DNA of 64,000 nt from positions 96,950,781 through 97,014,780 of the forward strand of contig CM060898.1 of assembly GCA_030762935.1 (NCBI GenBank), in the 5' to 3' direction. The notes beneath the pieces are model-generated. The model saw only the letters and a program-made list of their open reading frames with translations. It was not told the origin of the DNA and searched no databases. Source of the stretch: Hymenopus coronatus. Taxonomy: Eukaryota > Arthropoda > Insecta > Mantodea > Hymenopodidae. Positions 1-14,500 of the stretch are shown in pieces. A program made the position numbers and the translations under genes. Within the stretch, counting starts at the first letter, position 1; each line of letters starts with the position of its first letter.

Positions 1-2435
1 TAAACTCAAAGAGCTATAAGAAAGTGTTATAGAGCATAAGAAAATAAAGCTATAAAGCACTTTTTGTTAACCTGAACCACTTCCTGATTCCTCTCCTCAA
101 ATTTATTCTTTTTGTTTATTCCTATATATCCACAATGTCAGCATTTCATTCTTGACATTATTATAAAAGGAATGACATAAGAGCTTTTGTTAGCTGAAGT
201 GCTTCAAAATATTATTAGTGATATAGGTTTCACTGTTAACATGCTCTAGTATGAATGAAGTTATGAATTAATGCTTCAATTATAAGCAAAACCCCACTTA
301 CAAAAAAAGGAAAGCATCTTAGATAGGATTTTGCCATTAATATGTTGCTTAGATTAGTGCGCAAATCTGATTTTGGAGTATTATCATATACAGAATTTTC
401 CTTTCCACTTCCTAAAGGTTAACGGGAAATAAGGCATTGTGAAATATAAGGTTAAGTTTCACTGTTGATATACTTAGTAAAGGTTGCCTTAAAAATAGGT
501 TAGATGCTTTTATGAATATTGGGCAAACATGGGTTGCATTATGTATGAGCACGTATTACTGCCATTCACATTAAAAAGAAAAGAAAACATAACCAGACTA
601 GAATGCCTAAGAATAATGCTGGATGTACATGTTATGCATATAATAGAAATTAAAGCAACTATTGCAACGTTCAACAATATTATAAGGTTTACGAAATTCC
701 TCCTCATTCAAAACCTGATTTTATTCTCTCAAAGTCTAATTATTTTGGTTTTCTCCTATTGGTAAGTATTTCATCATGAAATTGCTATCAACTATCATTT
801 GAGGCCAGAGGTACAACATATTTGTATAATTACCTCCAAGTTTGATGTTTAGTTTACTGCTAGTTTAACTGGTTAGCTGCTAACTGAAAGTTGTAATATT
901 AAAATTTTCACTGACTCCTAATTATTATCCACCTGGATTCTTAACTAGAGATTGTAAGATATTAGAGTTATGAAAATACTCAAATGTGCAATGTTGTCAA
1001 ATATGTTGAAACATTAAAGCTCTCAAGGATCTTTTCCTTCTTTTGATGAACTCTATTTGTAAACCATGTCTCATGCTTAAAAGAAGTACGTGTAAAATGG
1101 AGCAAACTGTTGCCACATGCTATACTAGATCAGAACTTTGGTGCTCAGCTATATAGGTCTACCGTTTCAATGTCATCTTGTAAATCATCACCAAATAGTG
1201 AAATACATACACTGCTATTTAAGGCATTGTAAGACCTTTATTTTTCACCAAATTTTCTCGCTCTTCCTTATACTTTTCGTACTTTGAAATATGATTTTAT
1301 AGGCATAAAAAGGTATCAAATATGGAGATGTAAAATGATAAAAGATTTAATTTTGGATAACATCATGGTTTACTTTTGATAAAATTATATTCTGGTAGGT
1401 AGAATGTTTTAAAACAGCAACAAATGAACAAGACATCATACTGTGTTTTGCACTATTCCATTATATTGTGTTAACCTAGCATGTTTTTGTTTACCTCTGC
1501 TTTATATTTTAATGGCATCTTTACAGATCTTTTAATTTTTTTTTATCCTATAAATTACTTTTTTGAACACCGGGTATCCTTAGCGTTTTATTTATTCCCT
1601 TACTGACTTTCATTTATTTGAATAATCTAACAAAGTCATTATTTTGCATTTCCTTCTAGCTACCAACATTTTGTCATGCATAAATATTTAAGTAAGATAC
1701 AAAATAAACAGCCTACATTAACGTTGCCCAATGTTCCATATACTATAAACAGCTCTTTAAAAAGTTCTGTTAATCTTCACAAAAAGCCCACTATCTGTCT
1801 TCTGTCTCACGCTTTGAGATGAATAGACAGATGACTTATCACAGATAATGAAAGCAAAAGGTTTCGGGATTTGCTTATTTCAAAAACCTTTTTCCAACTT
1901 TTGAAAACATTTTTTCTCGCTCAGTCCCCTTTGTAAATCCATAACTGAAAAGTTTTCCATCTCTTGACTTTTCTACTGCATAGGTAGACAATTTTATGTA
2001 AATCTTTTGTTTTAAAAACTCACAATGTCCATCTTATTAAAGATAGCGATTCAAACTAAGCAAGTATCAGCATTATATTGTTGCATTCTGGCCTCTAGTT
2101 TAATAGTTACTGTGTGATAAGTATAGAAACAGCTAATATTGGACTTTTACTGAAAAACATGTTTTGTTTAGAAATTTGAGCTCATGGAAATCTAAAAGGA
2201 TCTAAAAATGATTTATTCTGATAGAGAAAAATATTCTGCACAGGATATGTGTTCAAAACTGAAAATGATAATATGAATATTTATATCATGTTATTAGCAA
2301 CTTGGTTACGGAGCAAGAGTAGAAAATGACAAAGCCATGTATCTGTTAGATAGAGTCAGAGAAGATTAAGACAACCTATAGTTTAAATATAGATCTCTAG
2401 GTCCTTCCACACTGAATGTCAGTTTCTCAACTAAC
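1..2435. other. Probable DDX27 intron, no exon recognised
   Basis: AT-rich sequence left of exon 8. I looked on the minus strand for the next helicase motifs (the HGN-type segment, DVAARGLD and the arginine finger HRxGRxxR) and saw none. The interval is therefore most likely intron 8, with the gene continuing off the window. No transposon recognised. Confidence 0.5.
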
Positions 2436-2580
2436 CTTAACTCCAAGCAATCCCAGAAGAATATGCAAACGATGAGCCTGCTTTTTGGTCTGGACAAATA
2501 CCATTGCATGATCTCTAAAGGTTCGGCATACCAACGCTGCAAGTATGGCTTCTCTGTCTCCTTCATGGTTTGCTCTAATC
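2436..2580 (-). CDS. DDX27: DDX27 exon 8 (start of second RecA lobe)
   Basis: 145 nt between acceptor TCACAG and donor GTTAGT. It encodes [17 protein letters not shown] and then [20 protein letters not shown], the first strand and helix of the helicase C domain. It ends in phase 0. Recognised by translating the minus strand in the frame set by exon 7; the longest ATG-started ORF here runs in a different frame and hides it. No later exon was found to its left. Confidence 0.92.
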
Positions 2581-5500
2581 CTGTGACAGATGCATCAGAT
2601 CAGAACAATAAAAGTAAAATGTTGCACTTTACTGATTTATTCACCTTTGCTTCTAAGGCTATTTATTTAACTAACGTTATCACCCATGTTTCTTGCTTTT
2701 ATGATAGGACACCTTTTACAAATTAATTCAGGAAGATGGGAAAGCAATATCTGGATATTACATATGTTAATAATTCAACATTTGTGAGCCATGTGCATTA
2801 CACTGACAACCATTTACATTCCTCTAAAAATAGGAAAAGACAAGAGTAGCCACACAGACTCATTTAAACTTTAAATCTGTTGATTGCATGGCTTCATGCA
2901 CTACCAATGCTAGAAACAGCAAGCTACTCAGCTTCAGATATTCAATAGAAATTTAAAACCAATCATAAAATCCACATGCTGTAAAGCTCTATTCACAATG
3001 AAAAGTAAGTCCAGGCACAGAATAAATGTAAGACTTTGCAACCTTTTTAATTTGATATTAATTTTAAAATATTAATGAATTGAGATTCACACTTAAACTT
3101 TACTTATGTCAAGTTGTACATCAGATTTGCAACCTTGTTATTTAATGGAAGCTTTCAAAGAATCACATAAGCTGCTATTTAATGCAAGAAATTGCAATTC
3201 CAAATTTTATACTTGCAATGCAAGCAGGAGTTCTGCAGTTCTTTCTCTCCATACATTGCCAACTTCTGAACAGCATACAAATGTGTTGCAAGAATTTACA
3301 GCATTTAAAGTGCCAAGTCATTTTAAATGCAGAAACCTGATGCTGACCTGCTGCTTGCTTGGAACAAACTATTATGTATCATTTATTTATAAAGACTGGA
3401 TTAATTTTTATACTGGATTTTATTGGTTACGCTATTCAATTTGAAACATGCAGAATATTCAGAAGATTTTTTTATGTAATTTACGGATCTAGAAACCCAC
3501 ACTAACTTCTTGCATTATATTGAAATTGTGAGTGGATTGGTGACACTTAAGTTTCACTTACTAAGTTGCACTCAGAACATGTTTTGAAGATGTTCTTCAT
3601 GCATTAGGCTTACAGCTGTATTTTGACAGGTCTTACCTTACACCGGCCCTTATGCTGCATTATATTAACATTACATCTTCTTGTAAGTTCATGAATGCTT
3701 TGCATGCTTACACATTGAATTAATTAGTTTGTAACAATAATATCCAAAAGAGAAAGTTATCCAAAATTCTTTTTTTTTTTTCTGACAGAACCTCTTACAA
3801 CTGAGCTGTTGGAATTCTCATTGCACTGTTTTCTTGCATTCAACTTTAATAATAATAATAAAAATAAACATTCGGTAATGAAAGATACTTGGGCTCACTG
3901 CCTGAATTTACTCCCTACATAAGCTAGGGCAACTTATGAATAAATAAAGAACCAATGTTTTAATTTAGTACTGGTATTGTGTGATGTAATATCTTCTAAC
4001 TTTTCTTCACCTTATCACCTTTTACCTTACAGAATCTAACAAAACAAACAAACAAACAAAAAAAAAAAAAAAAAAAAACACCTTGAATGGGCTTACCTTA
4101 TAAATTCTTGCCTCAAATTGAAAGCAACAACATTATTACTATCAACAAACAGTTTAACTGGCTTATTGAGGGAAACTGCTGCCAAATCCTTCACTTCTTC
4201 TGTCATAGTTGCTGAAAATAACATAGTCTGACGTGATCGTGCACAACTCTCCACTATCTCTTTCATTTGCTCTGCAAAATATTCATCCAGCATCCTGTAA
4301 GAAAACATATTTTATTATGGCTCAAGAGATGATATTGTTATTAAAAGAATACTCCTTACAATGTAGAAGCATCTTTGAATAGTGATAATAGTAACAGTAT
4401 CTTAATTGAAGTGAATGCTAATTGTTCCTTTTGTTCAAAGTAAACAAGAGAGCAACTTATACAGGTAGATATGAACTCTTAACAACAAACAGAAATAGTG
4501 CATAGAACTAATTACAATAAAAATCCCTAAAATAACTAAACCTAAATTTAAGAAGTTCACATGCAACCCCTTGACATTTCTCAAATTCCAAAAGATTTTT
4601 AGTAAATTCAGCAAATAACAGCATCCAATGATTTTAGATTCAAAATTTTCTGAGAGACTTCAAAAATGTTGTGGCAGGGGTTAGTTGCACCCGTTTAAGT
4701 GTGGGTTCTCTCGTGGTCATTAGGGCATCCTATGTTTGATGTCTATTAGCTGCCCACTCTCCCATTTGTGGAGGTGCTGACAATCTATCTTAGCCCTAGC
4801 TTTTCAATCTCAGGTTTGTGGGTGAAGGCAAATAATGACCACCATATATATATTAAAGTTATTCGCAATCTATCTTTCCCCCACTTTTGCACATAACAGA
4901 TGCATTATCTAGTTTCCATGCCAGTAATCAAAGGAGTGTATGTTCTGGGCAGAACTCCTACTTTATATCACAATACAATGACACTAACTTTGTGCTAATA
5001 TTTGTAACAGGCCTTTTGATTGGCTGTTGCTTAGCTTGGTATGAAAATAAAATTGTCCACTTTTCATGAGTCAAATGTCACCCTGACAATTGGGGAATTT
5101 CCAATCTTTCTGATATACTGACTTTCACAAGTTCTCACATCAGCCAACTCCCTGTCCATGAATGACAATTACAGGAATTGCACCTATAGCCATCTCTTTC
5201 TATCCTCCATCATATCACTGTGGTTGTTTTTTTCCAACTTATGCCAATAGAGGTAAGCATTGATTAGGCAGTCACCCAGGACAAAACTGCTTGCCTCCTG
5301 GTTCATATTGTCAGAAGCAACATACATAGCTTGGAAAGCTCCAAATTGCAAGCTTTAACAGCACAAAAAAAAAAAAAAAAATTAAAGGAAAGGAAAGGAA
5401 ATTTAATGCTAGTGATTTTGAGAGGCAAGGAACTGATAAAGACAATAGAGGCAAAAATACTATCAGAGCACTACCAAAGAATTATACATAAAGTTAAATA

Positions 5501-8500
5501 AAAATAAGTCCTTTTGCAGTGAAACAAATTTTATTTTAGTGTTTTATCTCACAATACTAAATGCATATTTAAGAGCAAGTTCTTGTTGTAATTTACAGTA
5601 AGTTATTGACAGTTCAGTATTAGAATAATTACAAAATTATTAGGATAATAAGTTAGATATTCTTGGTTAAGGCAAATTATGTATGTTATGCATTCAATAG
5701 CAGCTTCAAAACTGTCTAAGTCATAAGTAGTATTTTGAGTAGGCAACTGCCCTTTGCCCATTACCTGAAAGTTAGAACAGGTTTGCTGTCAAGGAGAAAC
5801 CTGTTTGCTTTCATGAATGTGCTTTATAGGAACACCCTTTGAGGTGCGAATATGTAGGCATCTCACACTAGTGCTTTGTGCATGCCTAATCTCAAAATGA
5901 TGTAATTTTTGATGTTACATAAAAACATAATTAAAAGAAGTATTTATTTGAGTCTTTTAATCTCAAAATGATGTAATTTTTGATGTTACATAAAAACATA
6001 ATTAAAAGAAGTATTTATTTGAGTCTTTTATAACATATTTACACCACTTACATTTTAATTATTTAGAACATGTATAATTACTGTCCAAAAATCCTCATAA
6101 GTTCAAATAAATTCCTAAAAGAGTTTCGAAGCTTGACACCAAACTTTGGATTAGTTTAAGCATAAGTTATAAAACTTATAGTCATTTAGTGTCATTTCGA
6201 AACCTTGTATCTATTTCACAACCTTTCAATTATTTATTTCTGTTCTATTTACATTTTATTTCCATCTAAAGTATATCTTCCCTGTTATTCTCTGTTGCAA
6301 TGATTTTCCTATCTTTGCAAATTAATAAATCTGTGAACCTTGATTATTTACATATCTATATTACTTGTTATGTGTAAATGTTCTCCTACAATGTCTGCTG
6401 ATTCTTTTGGTATTTTGAGCTCATGGCTATTATTTTTATTGTAAAATTGTAAGCTAAAGTATTAATAGTTATAATCTTAAAACTTACAAGAATTTGGCTA
6501 GAATATTAGCAAACAATTTTCATTTTGTTCTTAAACATATTCTTCAATGGTTAATGAAAAATCTAATGTGTTCCACTCACATGACTTTCTCTACATCTCT
6601 GTAACAATTATTGTTAAAAAGCTTATTCTTCTATCTACTTCATGATAATCGACATAAACATTAGCAGAAATTGTCCTCATTACTTTGTTACTTGTAGGTA
6701 GAAGGGAAAAAATGTCACCCTTCGTGGTGTAATGGTTACCATGCTAACTTCATATACCCAAGGTAGGGGGTTCGAACCTGGTGGAGGATGATGGATTTTT
6801 TTCGGGTGTAAAAATCCTTAGCATGGCTTCCTTCGGAAGGGAAGTAAAGCCGTTGGCCCCGTGTCGTAAATTTACGACACGTAAAAGAACCTCAAGCCTG
6901 ATAGAGAGGCCTCTGAGCAAAATTAAGCAATCTTTCATGCCCAATTTAGAATGGGACACTGAGAACCAGAGCAGTTAAAGAGCGTCCATAAATAACATGC
7001 CATTGCTTTCTGATGTATTCCATTCATATGATGTTCTCTAGCTGTTTGGCAAACAAACTTTTATTCAAAAGATAAATCTTTTATCTATATTAAGATAAAG
7101 TTATATCTATTATTCTTACGAAAGTTTATTTCTGTGTTCATTTTGGTTTAATATTGACCTAAAAGTTTAAAGAACTAGCTGCATTACACATTTCATTATA
7201 AGCACAAACCGACAGCTAAATCTTAAGAACTGGACGCTATATTATGCTAATGAAAATAAACATAAGCAGAATTAAGTTATTATTAGCTTCCTTGTAAATA
7301 GAAGGGAATGCACAGGCTAAAGTGATAGTCTAGTCTTTAAAGGTGATCATTGATATTCCTCTCTTGCCTTTTCAAGAGTAAACAAGCAAGAAGAAAGATG
7401 TCTTCCTGTTCGAGAAAAGTTTAAGTGGCTTAAAATTGAAACCAATAATCTGAATATCTCAAAAATGGTTAACTCTGTAAAAAAACTGTATATTACATAA
7501 ATTGTACATTTTGTTTGTTATAAAAATATCTTAAACATAATAACTCCATGGCACGACAGCTCACGGGGAACCTTGGCCTACCGCCCGGCCGCTGCATCCC
7601 CCATCTCGGTCCACTACAGACGTCATGGATGGGGTGCAGTATTGGAGGGTGAGACGTGGTCAGCGCCTCGAGTCCCTCCCGGCCGGTTAATGCGGTCCTC
7701 ATGACCTGGAGCCGCTACTTCCCCATCAAGTAGCTCCTCAATTGTTCCCTCAGGGACCTTACGAGGCTGAGTGCACCCCGGTCCAGGCCTCCCAGCGGGG
7801 AAAAATCCCCATGCCGGTACTGGGGATCGAACCCAGGTCTCCCGCTTGGTAAGCAGCTGCGCTACCACCGTGCTAAGGAGACGACCATATATCTTAAACA
7901 TACAGTATTTTAATCAAAACTGTTAGAGCCATTTTTGAGAAAATTAAAATTTTCGAAAAATGTTCCATGTAAAGGATAGTTGGAGGTGGGAGGATTTTCT
8001 TGAAAAACTTTGTGTTGCAACCTTGGCAGATACTGAATTTAAATACCAAATTTGGTACTTAAAATGACTTCGTTTTTGAGCTATGCTGCATGCGCACACA
8101 TACAGACCTTTTTCTAAAAATGCTTTTGTCGGACTCAGAAGACCTCAAAAAAATATTTCTGGTAAATCTTGACATCGGACTTTTCGGTGGAATACAATAC
8201 CTTCTCTATCCGCTATGTACATTGTACATATGGGCTAGAGAAAGTAAAAAGTTACAAGTTCAAAATATTAAACTATTTACTTACTAAGGCACATTTTAAC
8301 TAATGTTGTGTCTATGTAACTAACCAAACCTGACTTTATGTTGAAATTTGAAAAAATTAACAAAGATGCTGCAGTCTATATGCTGAAAGCTATGTATATA
8401 TTAGCATTAGTATTACAATCATTGTTTCACTCTAGGTATGTTTTTCTTATGTGATAAAGATGGAGGGAAATGGAGTGTCAAAATATCAGTATAGACAAGA

Positions 8501-11500
8501 ACAGTAACTCTTGCAAATCTGGGTACTCATCAGTCATCACTCAAGACACTTTCTCTTTTCACTCACAATAAAAATTTATACTGAATTCATTGAACGTCAT
8601 TATTTCAATATGTTAGTGTTATTTCAATGTCAATTTTGCCAATCGTACAAAAATCTTTAAAAGAAGGCTGATCTGCTCATGCACATGTACAGCCTCATAA
8701 ACTTGGGGCTGATAATCCCTCTTAAATATTTTAATATAATTTATTTTTTAAATATTACTAAGTTGAAGTTAATACTTAAACTTCATTTACAAAAAGTTGT
8801 AAAACCTTGGATTGTTTTCAAAGATATTTATTTCTAAAATCAGCATGGTGGCAACTAACGGTTATCTGTTGTTTTTCTTTCCTCAGCATGATCATCTGAC
8901 TGCCGCTGTCTAGCGTAAACTTTATAACATTGCTGAATGGCAGGATTTCAAAACTTAACAAACTTTTGAGGTTTTTGAAAATGAAGATCTTATCTTTTTT
9001 CCAAATGATGGTTATCCTATATTGTGGCTGCCTGTCCAAAACTGGAATGCTATGGCTGATATGAATTCATTTAAATTTGATGTTTCTTTTATGCTGTTTC
9101 AATTTGAGATTCAAGTTTCTCTTGGCCATTTCTATTTCACTCATCACATTTAATTTGACTATTTTGTTCATGACACATGATCGTAGTAAGTGGCCAATCC
9201 AGTACGTTGGTGTGTAAAATTCCAAGCAATTGAAACTCATCATCTCTGCATTTTAACTGTTTTTTTTATCACACCCACATACATTTGTTTTCTCTCTGAA
9301 TATCAGTATGCAGTGATATTCCCGTACATAATGGTGGAAGTTCCAATAGACATATTAATTGCAATCATGCTTTACTAAGCCAAAATAATAGAATGTAGGA
9401 ATACAAAGAGATGTGAAAATTATAATATGGACATCAAGTTGCAGTGATTTTGGTGCAAATATACGTCAAGACAAATGGAATTTTAGGAATACTATTCTTC
9501 ATGTCCATATAGGCTAATCATTGCTAATTTATTCACGAAATAGTCCCTACTAAATACAAATCGAGCTACAACTTGTCTCTAGATAAATTTGCTTGCAACA
9601 AGTTGCTCGCTAATTTATTGATAAAAGTTGTAGCTCTCATATTACTTATGATAAATTACAGAATTAAAATCATATGGTATGGTGTTCTTCAGTGGTTTAT
9701 TTTATAATTTCCTCAAATCCTCAAACTGAATTTATTTAATATGTTTTAACTGGCTACAAATGGCATCCTTGCATACTGCAACATCTGGCTAAGTTTGTGC
9801 AAAGGATTAGATATATACAGCCATTAATGCTCAGTTGGTAACTAAGTGTAACTCACCTCCGTACTTTTGTGATAATGTCCACATTTTCACCACAAGGTAA
9901 TTTCTCAAGCAAGGAAAATTTTATTTACAAAGAAAAATTTACAAAGGTTAATAAATAGTTGTATGTCAAAACATATGTAAATATTCTGCAAATGTCTTAA
10001 AATATTGTTTCTCATCAGGTGTCATATGTTTCTATTTTTCATGATTTTTACAATTTATTGTACTAAGAAGCAAAGATAAAAATCTGATGTGTACCATTCA
10101 CATGACTTTCTCTATATCCCTGCAACAAATTATTCTTAAAAAGCTTATACTTCTATTTACTTCATGCTAATCAGGAAAAATTAGCAGAAATAGTTTTATT
10201 ACTTGCTTCCTTGTAAGTAGAAGCGAAATAAGGGACTACCACAGGTTAAAGTGATAGTCAAAAGCTGGTTGCTATGTCAATGAAGTTCCTTTGTTTATAT
10301 TGATCGGAGTTGACAAGTTCCTGTATGAAAAAAATTAAGTTTTTCATAGCAGAAACGAAAAATAAGGAATGTTTCAAAAACGATGAACCCCACGAAAAAA
10401 ATATATATATAACATAAATTGTGTGTTTTAACGTGCTCTACATTTTTTGTGTAGTAAGTTTTTGTCCATCTCTTACGGTTTAGCAGTTATTCAAAATTTA
10501 GTAAAATTCATCCAGAATAAACTACTCTTCAGAGGCTATTCCCAGAAAATTCAAGATATACATTTTATTTGTCAGGTAAATATCTTTGATATACAAAATT
10601 TTAATCAAAATCGTTAGAGCCATTTTTGAGAAAATCAAAATTTTCGAAAAAAGTTCCATGTAAAGGGTAGTTGGGGGTGGGGAGATTTTTCTCAAAATCT
10701 TCGTGTCGCATCCCTGGAAGATATTAAACTTAAATACCAAGTTTGGTATTTTACCGACTTTTCGTTTTTGAGTTATCGTGTTCACAGACACACTGACACA
10801 CACACACACATACACGGATCTTTTTGTGAAAATGCTTTTTTTTGGATATTGGGGACCCTAAAACATATTTCCGGTGAAATCTTGGTATCAAATTTTTGGG
10901 TGGAGTGCAATACCTTCTCTATACACTATGAACATAGTGCGTATAGAGAAAGTAAAAATTGTAGAATAGAATCTGCCTTACCTATCTGCTTCATCCAGCA
11001 CCAAAACCTCAATACTGTCTAGACAGAATGTAGGGGTGTTCTTCAGGTGATCAATCAATCGTCCTGGCGTCGCAATGACAATATCGGGATTTTTCCGGAG
11101 TACAGCCTCCTGTAATGTTAAAAGGCAGAAAATGAGACCCAAATATTTTGAGATTCCCCAATCTCAAGGAAATGTTATACTCCTTTCTAATCTTAAGTTA
11201 TTTGCAAAAACGAATTATGTACAAAAGCTTGCTAGACCTTTTTTTTTTAAACAGTAACGGAGTCTGATCAGGACTCCGGTACTGTATCCCTATTTACATT
11301 TCCCCCCGTAGGTTTTACTGATTACTGGTTTTACTGTTTCTTTTACAAACACATACACATTGCACAAACATATAACATCCATGCCCAAGGCGGGACTCGA
11401 ACCCACGATCCCCTGCCCACGAAGCACCAAAGCGAGACGCTTTAGCGAGCGCAGCCATTGGGACCGGCTGACTTGAGTGGTCAGCATTCTGGCTTATCAA

Positions 11501-14500
11501 ACCACAAGTTATATGTTCAATCCTTGGCTAGGGTGGTGGCATTTTTCTTTAACTAAATCGCTCCCTACATTCCATATATGCAGCTGTGGATGTGGCAGTG
11601 AATGTGAAGATGTTTCATGAAAAAAAGGGGTAAAACCAACATTAAAAGGTTTAATGAACAATGACACTATTAGTGGTCTCTTAAGTCAAAGTCAAAGAAA
11701 ATAAAGGGGGAAAAAAATTCAAAATTTAAGAGGATATTAACCCGGGAAATTTACTGTTTTTTGATAATTTTTAAAATTAAAATAAATACCAATTATGAAT
11801 TACTATGATGCTTGGAGACTAATAGAGCAAGGATTTTGAATGTCATGGTTGACAGTTTTAAATTATAGCTTAGTACTACAAATCTTTTTGGAAGCATAAT
11901 TTAGATTTTAGTCTCTGCATTATAATTTAGGTATGGAAATAATTAGGGTAAAATAAGTACATTTAAATCATATTAGTATTATAATATAATTATTTATATT
12001 AGGAATACATTTATAATTTATGAGTTTGTGACCCAAATTTCAATATGTACACTTCACACATGTGAAAGTTACAAAATCTTTTAGCACAACGATGCCATTG
12101 ATTAGTTAGAGCAATCATTTGATGGAGTTCATCCTGCCTTATATGGTAAGGTGCCCTAATCTCTGTTATATTCCATAATGAGAAAAAAGGAATTAAGAAG
12201 CATAGCAATTAAAGTTAAAAGACCAGCAATGAAGAAGAAATATGCAGGATATTGGAAGAAATCAAAGAGGAGATGCAGAATATAAGAAGAGTGAAGAAAC
12301 TGGAAGGCAAAAACAATCATGGGGATCAAAGAAAGGAAAAGAGTTGAGACAGGAGGTTTTGGAATTTTTGAGTGGAGGACTAGGATTGGAAGTGAGGAGA
12401 TATGAAATCTGAAGTATTTAAATTTGGGAAAAGAAATAAGCACGCAAATGGTATATACATAATAAATCAGGCAAACAAAATTGAAAGGAGCAAACATTTA
12501 CATCAATATAGATCTGACTTGTGAGAAAAGAGAAGTATTGAAAAGATTAGTAGGATAAAGAAAAAAGATGTAGCGACAGGGAAAGTAACATATATTTGAA
12601 ATTTTAAATTATGGATGGATGGTAAAACAACAGAAGGAACATCACCTGCTTTAGCAGGTAGGAATTCAGGAAACAGCAAAATTGAGGAAGGCAACAAAAT
12701 TTCAAGATGGATGATTTTGGAGTTTAATGAACAGGAAAAGCGACCATACAGCAACACGAAGAGAGGAGAATATCAGAGAGAAGGTGTCATGGGAAATGAT
12801 GCAGGGAAGTATGTCAGAAATGAAAAAAAGAGGCAATATGAGGAAGAAGGAAAGCAAACTAGCTGATGGTGGAGTATAAGGAAAAATGAAAAAGGGTCAG
12901 CGGAACAATGGAGGAGTGTAAAGGAAAGCCAGTAAACCCAAAGAGGAAAGTGATTTTGAATGTCGTTCATGGTCCCAAAACGATGTTCCTTGAAGTGTTT
13001 TCAATCTCTGGGAGAGGTAAAAGTTGCAGGGACTCAAGTCAGCAAATAAGGAGACTAAGGAGCCTCACAGATGTTCTTATTGGCCAAAAACTGTTTATTG
13101 GTATTAATGTGGAATGCTGACTAGAGGCCTTACACTTTTGCACGTCAATGCATGATCCAAAGCAGCTTATGCCACACGAGATCTTGTTTTAGTTTGGATG
13201 TGAGATATTTGAGCATCCACCCTACAGCCCTGACCTCATGCCAAGTAACTTCCATCCCTTTCATCTCACAAAGCACTTTCTGGCAGGAAAGCATTTTCAG
13301 GATGTCACTGAGGTACTGACAGCAGTGGCTTCATTGTTCAAGATGTTGGCAACAGACTTTTATAACACCAGCATACGAACATTGGTGCACCGGTACAATA
13401 AATGCCTCAGTAATGTGGTGACTGTGCTGAGAAGTAGCCAGTGAATTTCTGTAAATATTCGAACAAATATTTCTTACTTACTGATACTTTTTGTCATCTT
13501 TCTCAAACATCAGAACTTAATTTCTGGATGCACCTTATATTTATAATGAATGTGTTACATAGCTATTTCTGCAAGGGTTTATTTTGATAAAAATTAAGTA
13601 AGTAGAAAGGTAAGGTCACACAAATAGTTTATATACCTCCTAATAAGCAGTAGAAGGTAGACAAAGCTATGTGATTGTAACACACCAGATCTTTAAAAAA
13701 TATTGTTCAAAATATGCAAGTACCTAAATTCAGACAAAATGCTGAAAACTGGTACAATTTTCTTATTATAAATGTTGTGTCTAAGTTAGTACAGACTCGT
13801 ACTGCTGGACCAGGAGAAGAAAGTGACTAGGGTCTGAGGTAAGAGAGGGAGCTTACAGCTCATGCAGTTGAGTTGTTTACATGAAATGTTTGTGTGTATG
13901 AGAATCACCCATGCTGCCACATCTAACTGCAATGATAGGTACAATATGTTTACACTGAGAGCATGCAAGAACTTATTGCCAGGGTAATAAAATGTTTATG
14001 CAGTACATTCCTCTATATCTAAAGAAAGTATTCACTGCATTAATTCTTTGCACATAAATTAATTCAAAAAGAATCCATGTCATTAATGTACCTGAGCCTT
14101 CACATCAAGTCCTCCAACAGCTAGCCCAACCTCAACTGTCGTGAACTGCGCTAATTGCCTTGTGACCTGATATACCTGCACTCCCAACTCTCTTGTTGGC
14201 ACCAGTACCAGTACACGAGTTACAGCAGAACCATCTAAAGGCCTGTATAGCAACCTTTCCAGTATGGGTAACATATATGCAGCAGTCTTCCCTGTGCCAG
14301 TTGCTGCACAGCCACATATGTCTCTTCCCAACAGGGCAACTGGTATTGTAGCAGCTTGGATTGGTGTTGGATGAATAAAATTCATAGCAGCAACTGCCTG
14401 ATAACATTAAATTATACAACTTTTACATATAAGATGAGCAAAGTGACAGTAAGGAAGTCTCAGACCTCTCATATCAAAATCCACCCTGAAATTCCTGAGA

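Larger units (their letters stand above)
4295..10981 (-). other. DDX27 intron 6, repeat-filled
   Basis: 6687-bp GT-AG intron that separates the DEAD and SAT exons. It contains an exact 71-bp tandem duplication, a SINE-1 copy, three repeat A copies (one interrupted by SINE-3), and otherwise unremarkable AT-rich sequence at 4300-5880 and 8260-10080. Confidence 0.8.
11110..14091 (-). other. DDX27 intron 5
   Basis: 2982-bp GT-AG intron between exons 5 and 6. It holds a minus-strand SINE (SINE-4), an adjoining SINE-5 head, a purine-rich LINE-like stretch and a mariner 3' half. About 11650-12200 and 13550-14090 show nothing recognisable. Confidence 0.8.

Noticed and set aside
7623..7901. GC-rich ORFs of 69-92 codons
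   Set aside because: Lie wholly in SINE-3, a pol III retroposon with A and B boxes and target duplication.
12156..12497. 113-codon minus-strand ORF with membrane-like hydrophobic sequence
   Set aside because: It is the complement of a purine-rich stretch; runs of Phe/Leu/Ile arise from composition. No family similarity and no splice-linked exons.
14132..14419. 95-codon minus-strand ORF in DDX27 exon 5
   Set aside because: Alternative frame of exon 5; the true frame carries all DEAD-box motifs.
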